In this document: positions 25,513 to 35,024 of the stretch, piece by piece
Layout of the letters: every line of letters begins with the position of its first letter
Position numbering within the stretch: the first letter of the stretch is position 1
Assembly (NCBI GenBank): GCA_900771975.1
Contig: CAAGPV010000095.1
Span: forward strand, 14,677-78,676
Reading direction: 5' to 3'
Length of the DNA: 64,000 nucleotides
Origin: an uncultured Prevotella sp.
Lineage (GTDB): Bacteria; Bacteroidota; Bacteroidia; Bacteroidales; Bacteroidaceae
Made by a program: the position numbers and the translations under genes
Notes under the pieces: model-generated
What the model was told of the DNA's origin: nothing
Databases searched by the model: none
The model's input: the letters and a program-made list of their open reading frames with translations, nothing else

Positions 25513-28197
25513 TTACTTGACTACGACCTTTCTACTACGTTTTCCTTCCTTGACAATATAAATGCCATGAGGCAACTGTGCACCACTGATACGGCGACCT
25601 TGCAAGTCATAAACCTCACGTGAAGCACCGGTTGCATTGCTCAAGTCGTCTAAGGTTTCAATAACGTTCACTGGTGACAGGGTCTTCACAAACACCCTGT
25701 TGGAAACTTGTGTGGTATCTGAGTCCGTGGTTCCTATTACCGTATAATAATAATTGGTGTCGGAAAGAAGGCCGTCAACAAGGTAAGACGTTTGCTGACC
25801 AACGTTCACATCGGTAAGGGAATCGATGGCAACAGGGGCTATGGCTACATAACTTAATGTCACATCGTCAATGCCTACATAAGAGCCTGACACCTTTTGG
25901 TGGAACACCAGACGAACAGAATCTGCCTTATCAAACTGATAATTGGAGATGAGGGCAGAGGTGGAAAGTTGCAAAGTATCTACCTTTGCTATGCTGTCGC
26001 CCTTGTAAGCCTCAACGGTGAGCGTATTGCCACTCTGGGTAGAACGGCTCCAGAAGTTTACTCCTGTTACCTTTCCTTCCGGATGAGACACATTCAAATA
26101 AGGTTCTTCTGTCTGTCCTGCCTCTGGGCGAAGACGCAATGCATAGCCCTTGTGCGAATAGTTGTTTTTAATATAGAAGATGGAGTTGGTGCTCCAACCT
26201 GCTGGTAAGCCCGATGACTTTTGGGAGAAATCGTACGATTGGGTAAGTGTTTCTCCACCGAAGTCTTCAGCATAAATGGTGAGAAGATAGTTTTCCACAC
26301 CATCCACACCGTCCCATTGTGCCACAAATGAGTTTTCGGTCACGTCATCGGCTGCCTTTGCATGTATGGTCAGTTCGTGCAACTGTGCTGCAAGCGTGGT
26401 AAAAGTAGTCTTCAAAGTGTCAGATGCATAACCAGATTTCAAGGCTATAACTGACAACTGATAGGTGGTTTCGGGCTGAAGATTGGAAAGAACGGCACTT
26501 TCTGTGGTAAACTCTTCATGCAAAATGGTGTCAGTGCCTTGCTTCAACAGCAACTCATAATCGTCCGCATCGCTCACCTTTGACCAATGGGCTACGGCAG
26601 AGAGACCCATAACGTTATCTACCCAAAGAGTATCTGGGGCAGTAACTGAAAATCCTTCACCGTTCAACTTGAAACGAATAATATCGTTCTGCTCTGTTAC
26701 ATTGGCCAAGCCAAAAAGCTTGTTACCATTCCAGTCGTCAAAATCCTTGGTCTTTACGTTTTTCGTACCGGGGAAGGGGTCTGCATCCATATTGCTATAG
26801 CTCTCCCTGTTGTCAGCTTCCACAATGTCAACACACTTGTGGCCAACGGGGTTGTCATAGTTGTTGTTTGGCTTGTTGGCGTTCCAAGCACTCTGTTGCT
26901 CGTCAATATGCCATACCAACATTCCATGGCCAGGAAGGTAGGTATCCCAACTTTTTTGCTGACGGTTCTCCAAAAGGAAATATTCTTTGCTATTCCCCGG
27001 AACACTTACACGATAAAACATTGCACTATCGGTAAGACAAACAAGTTGCTTCTCAGTGGTGTCTTTCGGCAATAGGGTGATGGGTTGCGCCCAGTCAAGG
27101 GCATACTTCTCGTAGGCAGAGAACAGTGGTGGCGTACATTGATCATTGTTATAGCTGCCGGCACACATTGTATCCCAGTCTTCCAGGGTGTAGGCCGAAC
27201 TGTAGCTCGTATCGTAAAGGTCGGGAATGCCCAACACATGACCGAACTCATGCACGAATGTGCCAATGCCGACAGGCTTTCTGGAGCTTCCGTTCAGCTC
27301 TTGCGAACAGGCATAACGGTCGATTGTGACTCCGTTAATGGTGACGGCTTTGCCCTCGGCACTCAACTCATAAGAATGAGGCCATATCCAACTGCCACCG
27401 GCATCTGCTTGTCCAAGTCCTGCATAAAAAACATAAAGGTTGTCGACAACACCGTCGTTGTTGGTGTCAAAGTCTGCAAGGTTAACCGAATCTTTGATAA
27501 GATTGGCCACTTCCACCATCATATCTGGAACATAACGAGTGCCGTCACCGGAAGAACCTCCATAGTAGGTGGCCTTCTTGGACACCTTTACTGGACCTAC
27601 AACGGTAAACTCGGGATCATAAACACCGTTGGAGCTGTCGTGATAGAAGTCGTAGGCACTGCCCGTAGCTCCATACTGGTTGGTATAGTTGCGACCATTG
27701 AGAAGTCCTTCATAGAATGTTTTGGGGTCACCTACATAGCTGGAAAAATTTTTATCGCTAAACCTCACTAATACTACAAGCACCTTGCGATGGCCCGTTG
27801 TAGGGATGTCGCTAATGCGCAAGCGTGGAGCTTTCTTGGCAGAAGGGCGCTGAATGGCTGACCGCTGTAAAGAGGTTGCAGCACTTTTGTCTACCGTCTG
27901 TAGGAATGATTTGGCCTGTTGTCCGCGTTGCTGAATATCTACAGCCTTGATGCCGCTGCTCAGTAGCTTACCATTAACAGACTTGGCATACATATAACAT
28001 CCCGATTTTGTGTCCATCAACAAGGGATAGCCGTCCTCGGTATAAGCTTGGTGGGCAAACTCATCACCCTTCTGCTGAATCCAGAGGTTGGTTCCATCAG
28101 GTTGGGTAAACCGGATTTTACCTGGATAGGCGGGCACTGCTTGCGCCCCACTCCATCCCAAACACGCCAATAATAGCGTTAGCAAAGTTTTCTTCAT
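25513..28197 (-). CDS. Secreted M6 family metalloprotease with type IX sorting tail
   Basis: The 894-residue product has a signal peptide (MKKTLLTLLLACLGWSGAQA), a prodomain up to about residue 130 (QPDGTNLWIQQKGDEF), and an M6/immune-inhibitor-A-type catalytic domain with FVHEFGHVLGIPDLYD (HExxH plus downstream Asp). Then come a fibronectin-type region around residues 520-600, a jelly-roll-like part (SFDFSQKSSGLPAGW-like segment), a second fibronectin-type region, and a C-terminal type IX sorting domain (VYDLQGRRISGAQLPHGIYI, ending RKVVVK). It probably degrades extracellular proteins. It lies 25 bases behind a paralogue and is probably co-transcribed with it. Confidence 0.9.
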   Translation of the reverse strand: MKKTLLTLLLACLGWSGAQAVPAYPGKIRFTQPDGTNLWIQQKGDEFAHQAYTEDGYPLLMDTKSGCYMYAKSVNGKLLSSGIKAVDIQQRGQQAKSFLQTVDKSAATSLQRSAIQRPSAKKAPRLRISDIPTTGHRKVLVVLVRFSDKNFSSYVGDPKTFYEGLLNGRNYTNQYGATGSAYDFYHDSSNGVYDPEFTVVGPVKVSKKATYYGGSSGDGTRYVPDMMVEVANLIKDSVNLADFDTNNDGVVDNLYVFYAGLGQADAGGSWIWPHSYELSAEGKAVTINGVTIDRYACSQELNGSSRKPVGIGTFVHEFGHVLGIPDLYDTSYSSAYTLEDWDTMCAGSYNNDQCTPPLFSAYEKYALDWAQPITLLPKDTTEKQLVCLTDSAMFYRVSVPGNSKEYFLLENRQQKSWDTYLPGHGMLVWHIDEQQSAWNANKPNNNYDNPVGHKCVDIVEADNRESYSNMDADPFPGTKNVKTKDFDDWNGNKLFGLANVTEQNDIIRFKLNGEGFSVTAPDTLWVDNVMGLSAVAHWSKVSDADDYELLLKQGTDTILHEEFTTESAVLSNLQPETTYQLSVIALKSGYASDTLKTTFTTLAAQLHELTIHAKAADDVTENSFVAQWDGVDGVENYLLTIYAEDFGGETLTQSYDFSQKSSGLPAGWSTNSIFYIKNNYSHKGYALRLRPEAGQTEEPYLNVSHPEGKVTGVNFWSRSTQSGNTLTVEAYKGDSIAKVDTLQLSTSALISNYQFDKADSVRLVFHQKVSGSYVGIDDVTLSYVAIAPVAIDSLTDVNVGQQTSYLVDGLLSDTNYYYTVIGTTDSDTTQVSNRVFVKTLSPVNVIETLDDLSNATGASREVYDLQGRRISGAQLPHGIYIVKEGKRSRKVVVK

Positions 28198-28222
28198 AGG
28201 TTATTTTGTTAGTGTCTGTTAG

Positions 28223-30430
28223 CTATTTAACTACTATCTTCCTGCCTTGCTGGATGTAAACTCCCTTTGGAAGACCTACAAGACTTATACCGACATACTG
28301 GCCCTTCAACGTGTAGATGCGAGAAGACGCGGTTGTGGAAGTCTGTTCTATATTGCGGATGCCTGTCGCTACCTTTTTGCGATAAATCTGCAAATTGTTC
28401 ATTGCTGTGGTAAAGCAGGTGAAGTAGGTATCGTCAGTGCTATAGCCGAGGTTCTTATAGCTGTAATTGCCCGTAAAGACCACAGAGGCGTTGCCATCGT
28501 TGATGGCAATTGATGCAATGCAGTTGGCATCGGCTTTGGTAGAGAGTTTCAATCCTGTGGAGCTGGAGCTAAGATAGGCTTTCTTGCCAGGGGCATAGAA
28601 ACCCCATCCCTGACCGTTGGTGGTGCGCATCAAGGCAAATTCCAACACTGAAGCATTGCCATAAGCATGGTCAGAAGACAATTGAACAGAAGCAGCCGAA
28701 CGATAGGACGACTGTTGGTCGACACCCAATGCTACAGAAGAGGCTTCGTTCACAAAGATGATAGTGTCGTTGGCCGAAAGGGTGTTGACGTCGGTCACCT
28801 TGTCATATTCTACTCCGTTGGAAACAGCTGCAGTTGGAAGGGTGGCATCCTTGAAATTGAATGTTATGGTTCCATTGGGTTGCTTTATAATCTTGTAGAT
28901 GGGCAAACCGTTATAGTACGAGTTGTTGAGAAACGTATAGCCGAGCTTCTTGTTTTCGCCATTGCCGAAGAGATCGGCTTCCTGAGAATTGGAGGACGAC
29001 TTAATGGTGCGCCCGGATGCCGTCACAATCATGGCTCGCTTAGCTGACTGAGTGTTGTTGACCATATTACCCGTCCAATAATAGGAATCGTAGGCAAAGC
29101 GAGAAATCATCAACCCCGTACCCTTACCAGCACCATACCATGTGCCTGGCTGACGGTTTTCCAAGATGAAATATTCTTTGGCATTGTTGGGATTGCGCAC
29201 CATGACGGCCATTTCCCCTTCTTCATCATTGGGATTGGTGAGCGTTACAGACTCTGCATCGGACAATTCGCGAATGTTAAGCCATCCCATAAAGCTACGT
29301 TCATAAGCGTTATAGCCAACAGGGGCGTAAGTATTGTTGTCATATTCGCCTTCGTCCATAACCGACCAGCCTCCGAAAGGAGAATCATCAGAATAAGAAT
29401 AGTCGGTAACATAGAAGTCAGGAAGACCTAAAGCATGACTAAACTCGTGTACGAACACACCCATACCCATAAGCTGGTGCTGGGTAGAGGTGCCATAAAG
29501 CTCGTTACCTACATAGTAAGATTTGAAATAAGTACCGCTGAACGTTCCGTAATAAGGGGACAAGTCGCGTTCATGAGGCCAAATAGTGTTTTCATCTCCA
29601 CCAGTAGCTTCACCACAACCGGCATAGTAAATAGTAACGTTGGGAACGTTACCTTCAGTGGTTTTGTACTGGCTAAAGTCAACACCTTGGGCTACAGCCT
29701 TGGCAACAGCTTCCTTCACCATGGTCATGGCACGCCCGTCTGAGCCATAGCTATTAGCACCATAATAGGCATAATCGTGGTCAAGAGTGACATTGGCTAC
29801 AACATCAAAAGTGGGATTGAAAAGTCCACGGCTTTGTGCAAGGAAATAGTCACGCACCGAACCACGCTCAAAGGTATTGTCTTCATTATAGCCTTCCTGG
29901 TTGAAAAAACGGGACAACTTGTCTTGGTTCATGTCCGGCTGAAATTTTACATCCGAAAAATTAACCATAATAACCGGAATGGTCAAGCTACCTAAAGAAG
30001 GAACTGCACCTCCAGACCGTGTGTTGTACTTTCCTAATCCGTCACTGGTGGAAGCATTGCCGGCACGTTGAGAACTCCGTTTGGGAGCTGCCAACTTAAC
30101 TAAAGGGGCATCAGTGGGCTTTAACGTATTAGATGAAACAAACTGCTTCTCGGCTTCTGAGCGATCAGCAATATCGTGGGTCACAATAGAGGTAGCAACA
30201 AGCTGACCGTTCTCAAGCTTGGCATAGCAAAGCATTCCTTCGCCATTGCGAACAACAACCTGATTGTCTAACGTGGTGTAGAAAGCCAAATGGCCGTCAC
30301 CGTTTTTATACAAAAGAACTGTTGTGCCGTCTGCCTGCTTAACAGGAAAGGCAACATGAACAGGACGTACGGCGTGCACAGATAAGGACAGAGCAAGACT
30401 GGCAAGCACCGTAATAAAAGTTTTCTTCAT
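28223..30430 (-). CDS. Secreted M6 family metalloprotease with type IX sorting tail (paralogue)
   Basis: The 735-residue product has a signal peptide (MKKTFITVLASLALSLSVHA) and a prodomain like that of the next gene (KQADGTTVLLYKNGDGHLAF; shared IAxDI/THDI-type segment). Its catalytic region is FVHEFSHALGLPDFYVTD, with GGWSVMDEGEYDNN giving the Met-turn-like segment. It ends in a short sorting tail (IYTLKGQYVGISLVGLPKGV, then RKIVVK). The C-terminal domain differs from its neighbour and has no fibronectin repeats. A promoter box lies upstream at 30498-30505, behind the terminator of the preceding SusC/D operon. Confidence 0.9.
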   Translation of the reverse strand: MKKTFITVLASLALSLSVHAVRPVHVAFPVKQADGTTVLLYKNGDGHLAFYTTLDNQVVVRNGEGMLCYAKLENGQLVATSIVTHDIADRSEAEKQFVSSNTLKPTDAPLVKLAAPKRSSQRAGNASTSDGLGKYNTRSGGAVPSLGSLTIPVIMVNFSDVKFQPDMNQDKLSRFFNQEGYNEDNTFERGSVRDYFLAQSRGLFNPTFDVVANVTLDHDYAYYGANSYGSDGRAMTMVKEAVAKAVAQGVDFSQYKTTEGNVPNVTIYYAGCGEATGGDENTIWPHERDLSPYYGTFSGTYFKSYYVGNELYGTSTQHQLMGMGVFVHEFSHALGLPDFYVTDYSYSDDSPFGGWSVMDEGEYDNNTYAPVGYNAYERSFMGWLNIRELSDAESVTLTNPNDEEGEMAVMVRNPNNAKEYFILENRQPGTWYGAGKGTGLMISRFAYDSYYWTGNMVNNTQSAKRAMIVTASGRTIKSSSNSQEADLFGNGENKKLGYTFLNNSYYNGLPIYKIIKQPNGTITFNFKDATLPTAAVSNGVEYDKVTDVNTLSANDTIIFVNEASSVALGVDQQSSYRSAASVQLSSDHAYGNASVLEFALMRTTNGQGWGFYAPGKKAYLSSSSTGLKLSTKADANCIASIAINDGNASVVFTGNYSYKNLGYSTDDTYFTCFTTAMNNLQIYRKKVATGIRNIEQTSTTASSRIYTLKGQYVGISLVGLPKGVYIQQGRKIVVK

Positions 30431-30497
30431 TATGAGTTGTATTTTATTCCTTTAAATTATTCTCGCATAACGGATATACTATCCATTTTTATGCGCA

Positions 30498-30505
30498 CAA
30501 AGTTA
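30498..30505 (-). promoter_or_regulatory. -7 box for the two M6 protease genes
   Basis: TAACTTTG on the minus strand, about 67 bases before the ATG at 30430 and downstream of the 30634-30665 terminator. Confidence 0.55.
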
Positions 30506-30633
30506 AAACAAAAAGTTTATAACAGTGACTATTATAACAAAAAAAACACTATAAAAGGAGAAAAAAGTAAGGATTCACCAAAAAAAGAATCAATTGGAAT
30601 ACCTACAGAAGAAAACAACTTGACAAAAAGAAA

Positions 30634-30665
30634 GGAGGATGCGACCCTAACGGGCAGCATCCTCC
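30634..30665 (-). terminator. Terminator of the SusC/SusD operon
   Basis: GGAGGATGC and GCATCCTCC form a 9-bp perfect stem. On the minus strand it is followed by TTTCTTTTTG. It separates the five-gene operon from the protease genes. The rest of 30431-30736 holds only the promoter box above. Confidence 0.9.
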
Positions 30666-30736
30666 AAAGTTAAAAAACTTGAGTGTATCTAAAGTAATTT
30701 AAATCATCTCTTGTTTTAAAAAGTACATCTAAGAAA

Positions 30737-32392
30737 TTACTTCTGGATGTGCTTGTGACCATTCTCGATAACAATGCCCTTATAAGCCTTGCTTACCTGC
30801 TGACCTGCAAGATTATAAATGCGGTTGTCGGTATTGGTCTTATCAGATACATGTACAGAGCTGATAGCATCAGCAACAGTAGCATCACCCTGAAGAACAT
30901 AAACAGGATTTTCAGAAGTATAGCCTTTACCAGTGAAGTAAAGAGCTGCTGCACGGCCTGTAGTGCCTTCTGGCAAAGCTTCACACTGTACACGCAAGTA
31001 CTGAGCGCCATCACCGCCATCTTCAGCTTCTACACTTGAAATCCAGTCTGGCAACTCTGCTGTGTAGTTGTCATCACCACTGTTATTGTCGGTCCAGTCA
31101 AATGCAGTATAAGCAAGAGCGTAATCAGCTGATGGGAAACCAACGTTGGTGACTGTCTGACCATCAGCAGAAACTTTCAGCTGGTTGATGTTTGACAATT
31201 GAGTGCCGTCTTTTGTCTGTCCATCTGTCTCAACTCCAACGTAATCAAAGCAACCTGTGAATTGTGGAAGAATCTGGGTATCAGGATAATAATGATAATA
31301 GGTACGATCAGAAGTTCCGTCTGTACAAAGGAAGTAAGAAGGTTCGATAAATGGACGATCATCAGAAAGTGCTTCACCACCATAGAAACAAATGTTAACA
31401 CCATCCTGATCGAGACCAGAAAGAACAAGGGCAAAAGGCTGATCGATAACGAACGGCTTAACGGTTGGGTTACCGAAACCGTCTACACCCTTAGCTGAGA
31501 ACGTGAGAGTATTGACAAACTGCTTCTTTGTAGTGTAATAACTAGATGTATTTTGAGTAATGAAAGTCAAATCTTGATTAGAAGCTGTCAATGTTGCAAT
31601 AGGTTCAGTGAGAGATGTATCAGCCATGTTGACGCCATAAACTGTCAAAGTCAAGTTAACACCATCATTGAGAAGAGTCTCGTTAGGACCTGCACATGGG
31701 AAGAAAATGTCTTCTACATAGAATGGAGCAGCTGGCTTTTCAAAAAATGTCAAGACTGAATTACAATAATGTTTACCGCTTGGGGTTTCAACATAACCGT
31801 TACCATATAGGTGTTTTTCTGGTTGCATTGAACCATAGCCATAGAATCCATCAGAACCAGTAACGTCTAATGAAGAATAACTATCCACAGAATCTACACC
31901 AAGAGCTGAACCGTCACTATTCCACTCACCACAGGTGAAAGAATTGTCACCAGAAGAAACGGTTGGAAAATAATATGCACCACCATCATAGCAACCTAAA
32001 TTTCCATATGGGAAATCGCCATTTGAATAGGCTGCATCAGTATGATCCTTGCCATTAACAGACCAATTCGTGGTGGTTGGATTTTTTGACTTGTTCTCAA
32101 AAACTAGATTATAGAAAGGAGGAACATTTAAGAGAGAAGCTTTATAAGAACGGAAATCCTTAGTTAAACCTCTCCAAAAAGTACCAGCTGGGCGAAGATA
32201 GTAAAGGTTGTCAGCAGCTGCTTTAGCAGGAGCTTTTACACTTTCCTCTCCTTTCACCATAGCTGGAGCAGCCATTTTGACAGCAGTTGGGTTAACCAAC
32301 TTGAAGCCTTTGCCCACTTTTGCCTCTTGAACCTGTGCCGAAACAGACAATGCTGCGAAAGCGGCGGTTAAAAGTAAAACATTCTTTTTCAT
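30737..32392 (-). CDS. Secreted protein of unknown function, last gene of the SusC/D operon
   Basis: The 551-residue product has a signal peptide (MKKNVLLLTAAFAALSVSAQ) and an Ala/Lys-rich linker (EESVKAPAKAAADN). It then has a long beta-rich part with Tyr/Gly/Asp/Ser-rich segments, and a C-terminal sorting-like tail (RIYNLAGQQVSKAYKGIVI, ending HIQK) resembling type IX sorting domains. I do not recognise a catalytic motif. As the distal gene of an operon with SusC, SusD and two lipoproteins, it could be a substrate-binding or surface protein; this is inference. It ends in front of a strong terminator. Confidence 0.7.
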   Translation of the reverse strand: MKKNVLLLTAAFAALSVSAQVQEAKVGKGFKLVNPTAVKMAAPAMVKGEESVKAPAKAAADNLYYLRPAGTFWRGLTKDFRSYKASLLNVPPFYNLVFENKSKNPTTTNWSVNGKDHTDAAYSNGDFPYGNLGCYDGGAYYFPTVSSGDNSFTCGEWNSDGSALGVDSVDSYSSLDVTGSDGFYGYGSMQPEKHLYGNGYVETPSGKHYCNSVLTFFEKPAAPFYVEDIFFPCAGPNETLLNDGVNLTLTVYGVNMADTSLTEPIATLTASNQDLTFITQNTSSYYTTKKQFVNTLTFSAKGVDGFGNPTVKPFVIDQPFALVLSGLDQDGVNICFYGGEALSDDRPFIEPSYFLCTDGTSDRTYYHYYPDTQILPQFTGCFDYVGVETDGQTKDGTQLSNINQLKVSADGQTVTNVGFPSADYALAYTAFDWTDNNSGDDNYTAELPDWISSVEAEDGGDGAQYLRVQCEALPEGTTGRAAALYFTGKGYTSENPVYVLQGDATVADAISSVHVSDKTNTDNRIYNLAGQQVSKAYKGIVIENGHKHIQK

Positions 32393-32415
32393 AAACTATA
32401 CGTATAAAATAAAAA

Positions 32416-33768
32416 TTAATTTAATGTTAAAACAAACCAATCAGAAGGATTCTGAGCAGAAGTCAGCTTAATAGTGCGCAAGTTGAAAGCAGTGCTACCT
32501 GCACTAACTGTGAGCTTCTGTCCGAACAAATCGAGGAGAGACTGAAGGGCAGGAACAGAATTTAACGTATTCTGAGAAGATTGAGACACTGGTTCCAACT
32601 GGAAAGTAACACCATCATCTTGCTTAGAATAGGTATAAACAAAATCAACTTTAGATTGCGAAGAACCATGTTTGTAGGAAACGCGCAAAGTAATATTACC
32701 ATTAACGAATTGTAAAGATACGTTATTGAAAGTCAACTTGCCATTGGGATTGTTTGTAAATCCTGCCTGAACATTCTTGACGATCGTTTTTACAGACTCT
32801 GACATATCTGAATTGGCACGTAAAACCCAACGATAGGATGTACCAATAGTAGAGTCAAAGAAACGCAAAGGATCATCTCCTGCAATATAGTAGTTTTCGT
32901 TGTCTACACTCTCAAAGACGTCTTTGTCTGAGATATACTTGAATTCCTGTACTGTTACGTCACCATAAGTCTTGGCATCACGGAAACGAAGATAGTAGTC
33001 ATCGCCGCGCTTGGTAACCAAGAACGGGTTAAACGACTCATTGATGACAGCATCTTTATCAAAAGGATAGATGTTAGGTATACCATCATTAGCACCTTCC
33101 ATTTTGTAGATAGAGTCTCCATAGTGTACAATATCATAGGTTGGAGAGTTAGAAGGGAACATATTGTTCTGAAAATTCTTCACATCTTCCAAATAAGACT
33201 GATAGTCTATACCTTCTTCAACAGGAGTAAGAAGATTGTAAGTACCACGTTTCTTTCCCTTCAACATCATGTAAGAAGCGTCTTCTGGGGCATCTGTAAT
33301 GATATACTCATAGTCGCCTCCGATACCTGTACCCGTTTCATCATTGGGTTCATCCTTACTTCCTGTAGAAGAAATATCCTCTGGATTGGTGAAAGTATGG
33401 ATAACGGTATTGTAAGTATTGAAAGTCAAGACAGGACCATTATCTGTTATAACGTCCCAAGCTGAAGAATCTTCCTTAAAGACATTGCTGGACATCGAGT
33501 TGTTCATAGCTGCAACAACAGTGTGATTGCTATTGAAGCGAAGCAACAAAAGATAACCGTTACCATAAGGAGCCTCGTCTTTCTTTGTTGGATAGAGCTG
33601 CATAGCCCAACCGTTGGGCTGTGCCGTAAGACGGGAAGAATAAAGATCGCTTGCTTCGTTCAAGCGCTCAGCGGCAGTCTTGTTGAAAAGATCGTCTTCT
33701 TCGCCTGCGCAGCCAACGAAAACAAGGGCTGCACAGAAGAGAAGAGAAATGGAAAATATCTTTTTCAT
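32416..33768 (-). CDS. DUF4302 lipoprotein
   Basis: The 450-residue product has a lipoprotein signal ending in VFVGCAGEEDD, whose acidic residues after the Cys fit surface export in Bacteroidetes. The next segments, AAERLNEASDLYSSRL and NGWAMQLYP, are the signature of DUF4302, a family found in SusC/SusD operons with the HExxH lipoprotein. Its function is unknown and it is probably surface-exposed. It is 23 bases behind the metallohydrolase gene. Confidence 0.8.
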   Translation of the reverse strand: MKKIFSISLLFCAALVFVGCAGEEDDLFNKTAAERLNEASDLYSSRLTAQPNGWAMQLYPTKKDEAPYGNGYLLLLRFNSNHTVVAAMNNSMSSNVFKEDSSAWDVITDNGPVLTFNTYNTVIHTFTNPEDISSTGSKDEPNDETGTGIGGDYEYIITDAPEDASYMMLKGKKRGTYNLLTPVEEGIDYQSYLEDVKNFQNNMFPSNSPTYDIVHYGDSIYKMEGANDGIPNIYPFDKDAVINESFNPFLVTKRGDDYYLRFRDAKTYGDVTVQEFKYISDKDVFESVDNENYYIAGDDPLRFFDSTIGTSYRWVLRANSDMSESVKTIVKNVQAGFTNNPNGKLTFNNVSLQFVNGNITLRVSYKHGSSQSKVDFVYTYSKQDDGVTFQLEPVSQSSQNTLNSVPALQSLLDLFGQKLTVSAGSTAFNLRTIKLTSAQNPSDWFVLTLN

Positions 33769-33790
33769 ATCGTTTTCTTTCTAAGCTAAG

Positions 33791-35008
33791 TTATTGTTGA
33801 AGTGCTTTATATTTATAAACTTCTTGGCGCAAAGAGTCCATAAGCGTCTCGCCAGAAGGCAATACTGAAACTAACTTGTTAATCAGATAGCCATCACGAC
33901 CGACTTTAAAGGTACCATCTTCGTTAGTTACATACATGTGGGTTTGAACTTCTCTACGCAAAAGATCCAAATTGATATTATAATGCTCCTTGAGATAAGT
34001 GCGTACCAAATCAATCTTCTGTAAGATTACTTCACGACCGTCTATACCCGTTTCATGAATCCATTGAACGTTGCCGTCCTTGTCTAAAGAAACCGAACCG
34101 TCTGCATTGCGAAGACATTTGCGACGATAAATCTTATTTTCACCGTTATCTGCTTCTTTGAAATAGCCTATTGTGTCAAGACTACAACCAGGCTTGATAA
34201 GCTTATTGTAATCGTTTACAGTTTTACAATCAACTTCTTCCCACTCGTAACTTGCAGAATTCAACAACTTGTTCCAAGAAATGGAGTCTGATGTTACGTA
34301 AACTGAGAGACACTCAGCCCAGTCTTCGGCTACGGCACTTGAAGCATAAGAAGATACAAATCCAAATCCGGACTTCAATGAGTCTGGAGAATCAGACCAA
34401 CCTGCAGCATCGTAATTACTATTGGAAATAGTGTTAAAAGATGTAGGACGAAGGTGTGTCTGGTCAAGAATGTGGGCAAACTCATGGTGCATCGTCTTAA
34501 AGAAGTATTGGTTCATCATCGTGATGTTGGAAGCATCAAGGTTGTTCACATTATAAAGGTTGATCTTTACACCGCTACTTGCATCACCCAACGTTTCAGT
34601 ACCCTGAGAAGGATTGTAGTTCTTGGAACCTATTACGTGGATGATACGCGGACTATTCTCTTTCAAGAACTCATCGCCAGCAATGTCCTTATAGATATCA
34701 TACCAGAGATACTTGGTAAGAACGGCAAGATCTACGCTCTTGTCATAAGTTGCTGGAGTAAGGTTCTTGTTCATATCGGAGCCTTTATCTTCCATCTTAT
34801 AGATAAACTTGAGGTTGTAAGGCTCGAGGAACTCTTTCTTACAGAAGGTATCCAAGGGGAAAGTATACAACGACTTATCCAAATAATCGATAGACGGATC
34901 AGAATCAAAAATGGTCGCTGTGAAGTCATCATCGTCAGAGCAAGACACAAAACCTGCGCTAACAGCGATGATAGAAACAATCAATAATGTCTTAAATGTA
35001 AATTTCAT
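33791..35008 (-). CDS. Substrate import-associated zinc metallohydrolase lipoprotein
   Basis: The 405-residue product has a lipobox (AVSAGFVSCSDDDDF) with four acidic residues after the Cys. A zinc site HHEFAHILDQTHLRP (HExxH-x5-H type) lies near residue 180, followed by AAGWSDS. This combination matches the family TIGR04549, lipoproteins carried with SusC/SusD pairs. It is probably a surface peptidase that trims material entering the SusC/D transporter. It sits 17 bases behind susD. Confidence 0.85.
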   Translation of the reverse strand: MKFTFKTLLIVSIIAVSAGFVSCSDDDDFTATIFDSDPSIDYLDKSLYTFPLDTFCKKEFLEPYNLKFIYKMEDKGSDMNKNLTPATYDKSVDLAVLTKYLWYDIYKDIAGDEFLKENSPRIIHVIGSKNYNPSQGTETLGDASSGVKINLYNVNNLDASNITMMNQYFFKTMHHEFAHILDQTHLRPTSFNTISNSNYDAAGWSDSPDSLKSGFGFVSSYASSAVAEDWAECLSVYVTSDSISWNKLLNSASYEWEEVDCKTVNDYNKLIKPGCSLDTIGYFKEADNGENKIYRRKCLRNADGSVSLDKDGNVQWIHETGIDGREVILQKIDLVRTYLKEHYNINLDLLRREVQTHMYVTNEDGTFKVGRDGYLINKLVSVLPSGETLMDSLRQEVYKYKALQQ

Positions 35009-35024
35009 TAGTTAACCTCCTGTC

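Noticed and set aside
30437..30673. Open frame of 78 codons between the protease and the secreted protein genes
   Set aside because: It crosses the terminator at 30634-30665 and the promoter at 30498-30505 on the opposite strand and is Lys/Asn-rich with no recognisable pattern.
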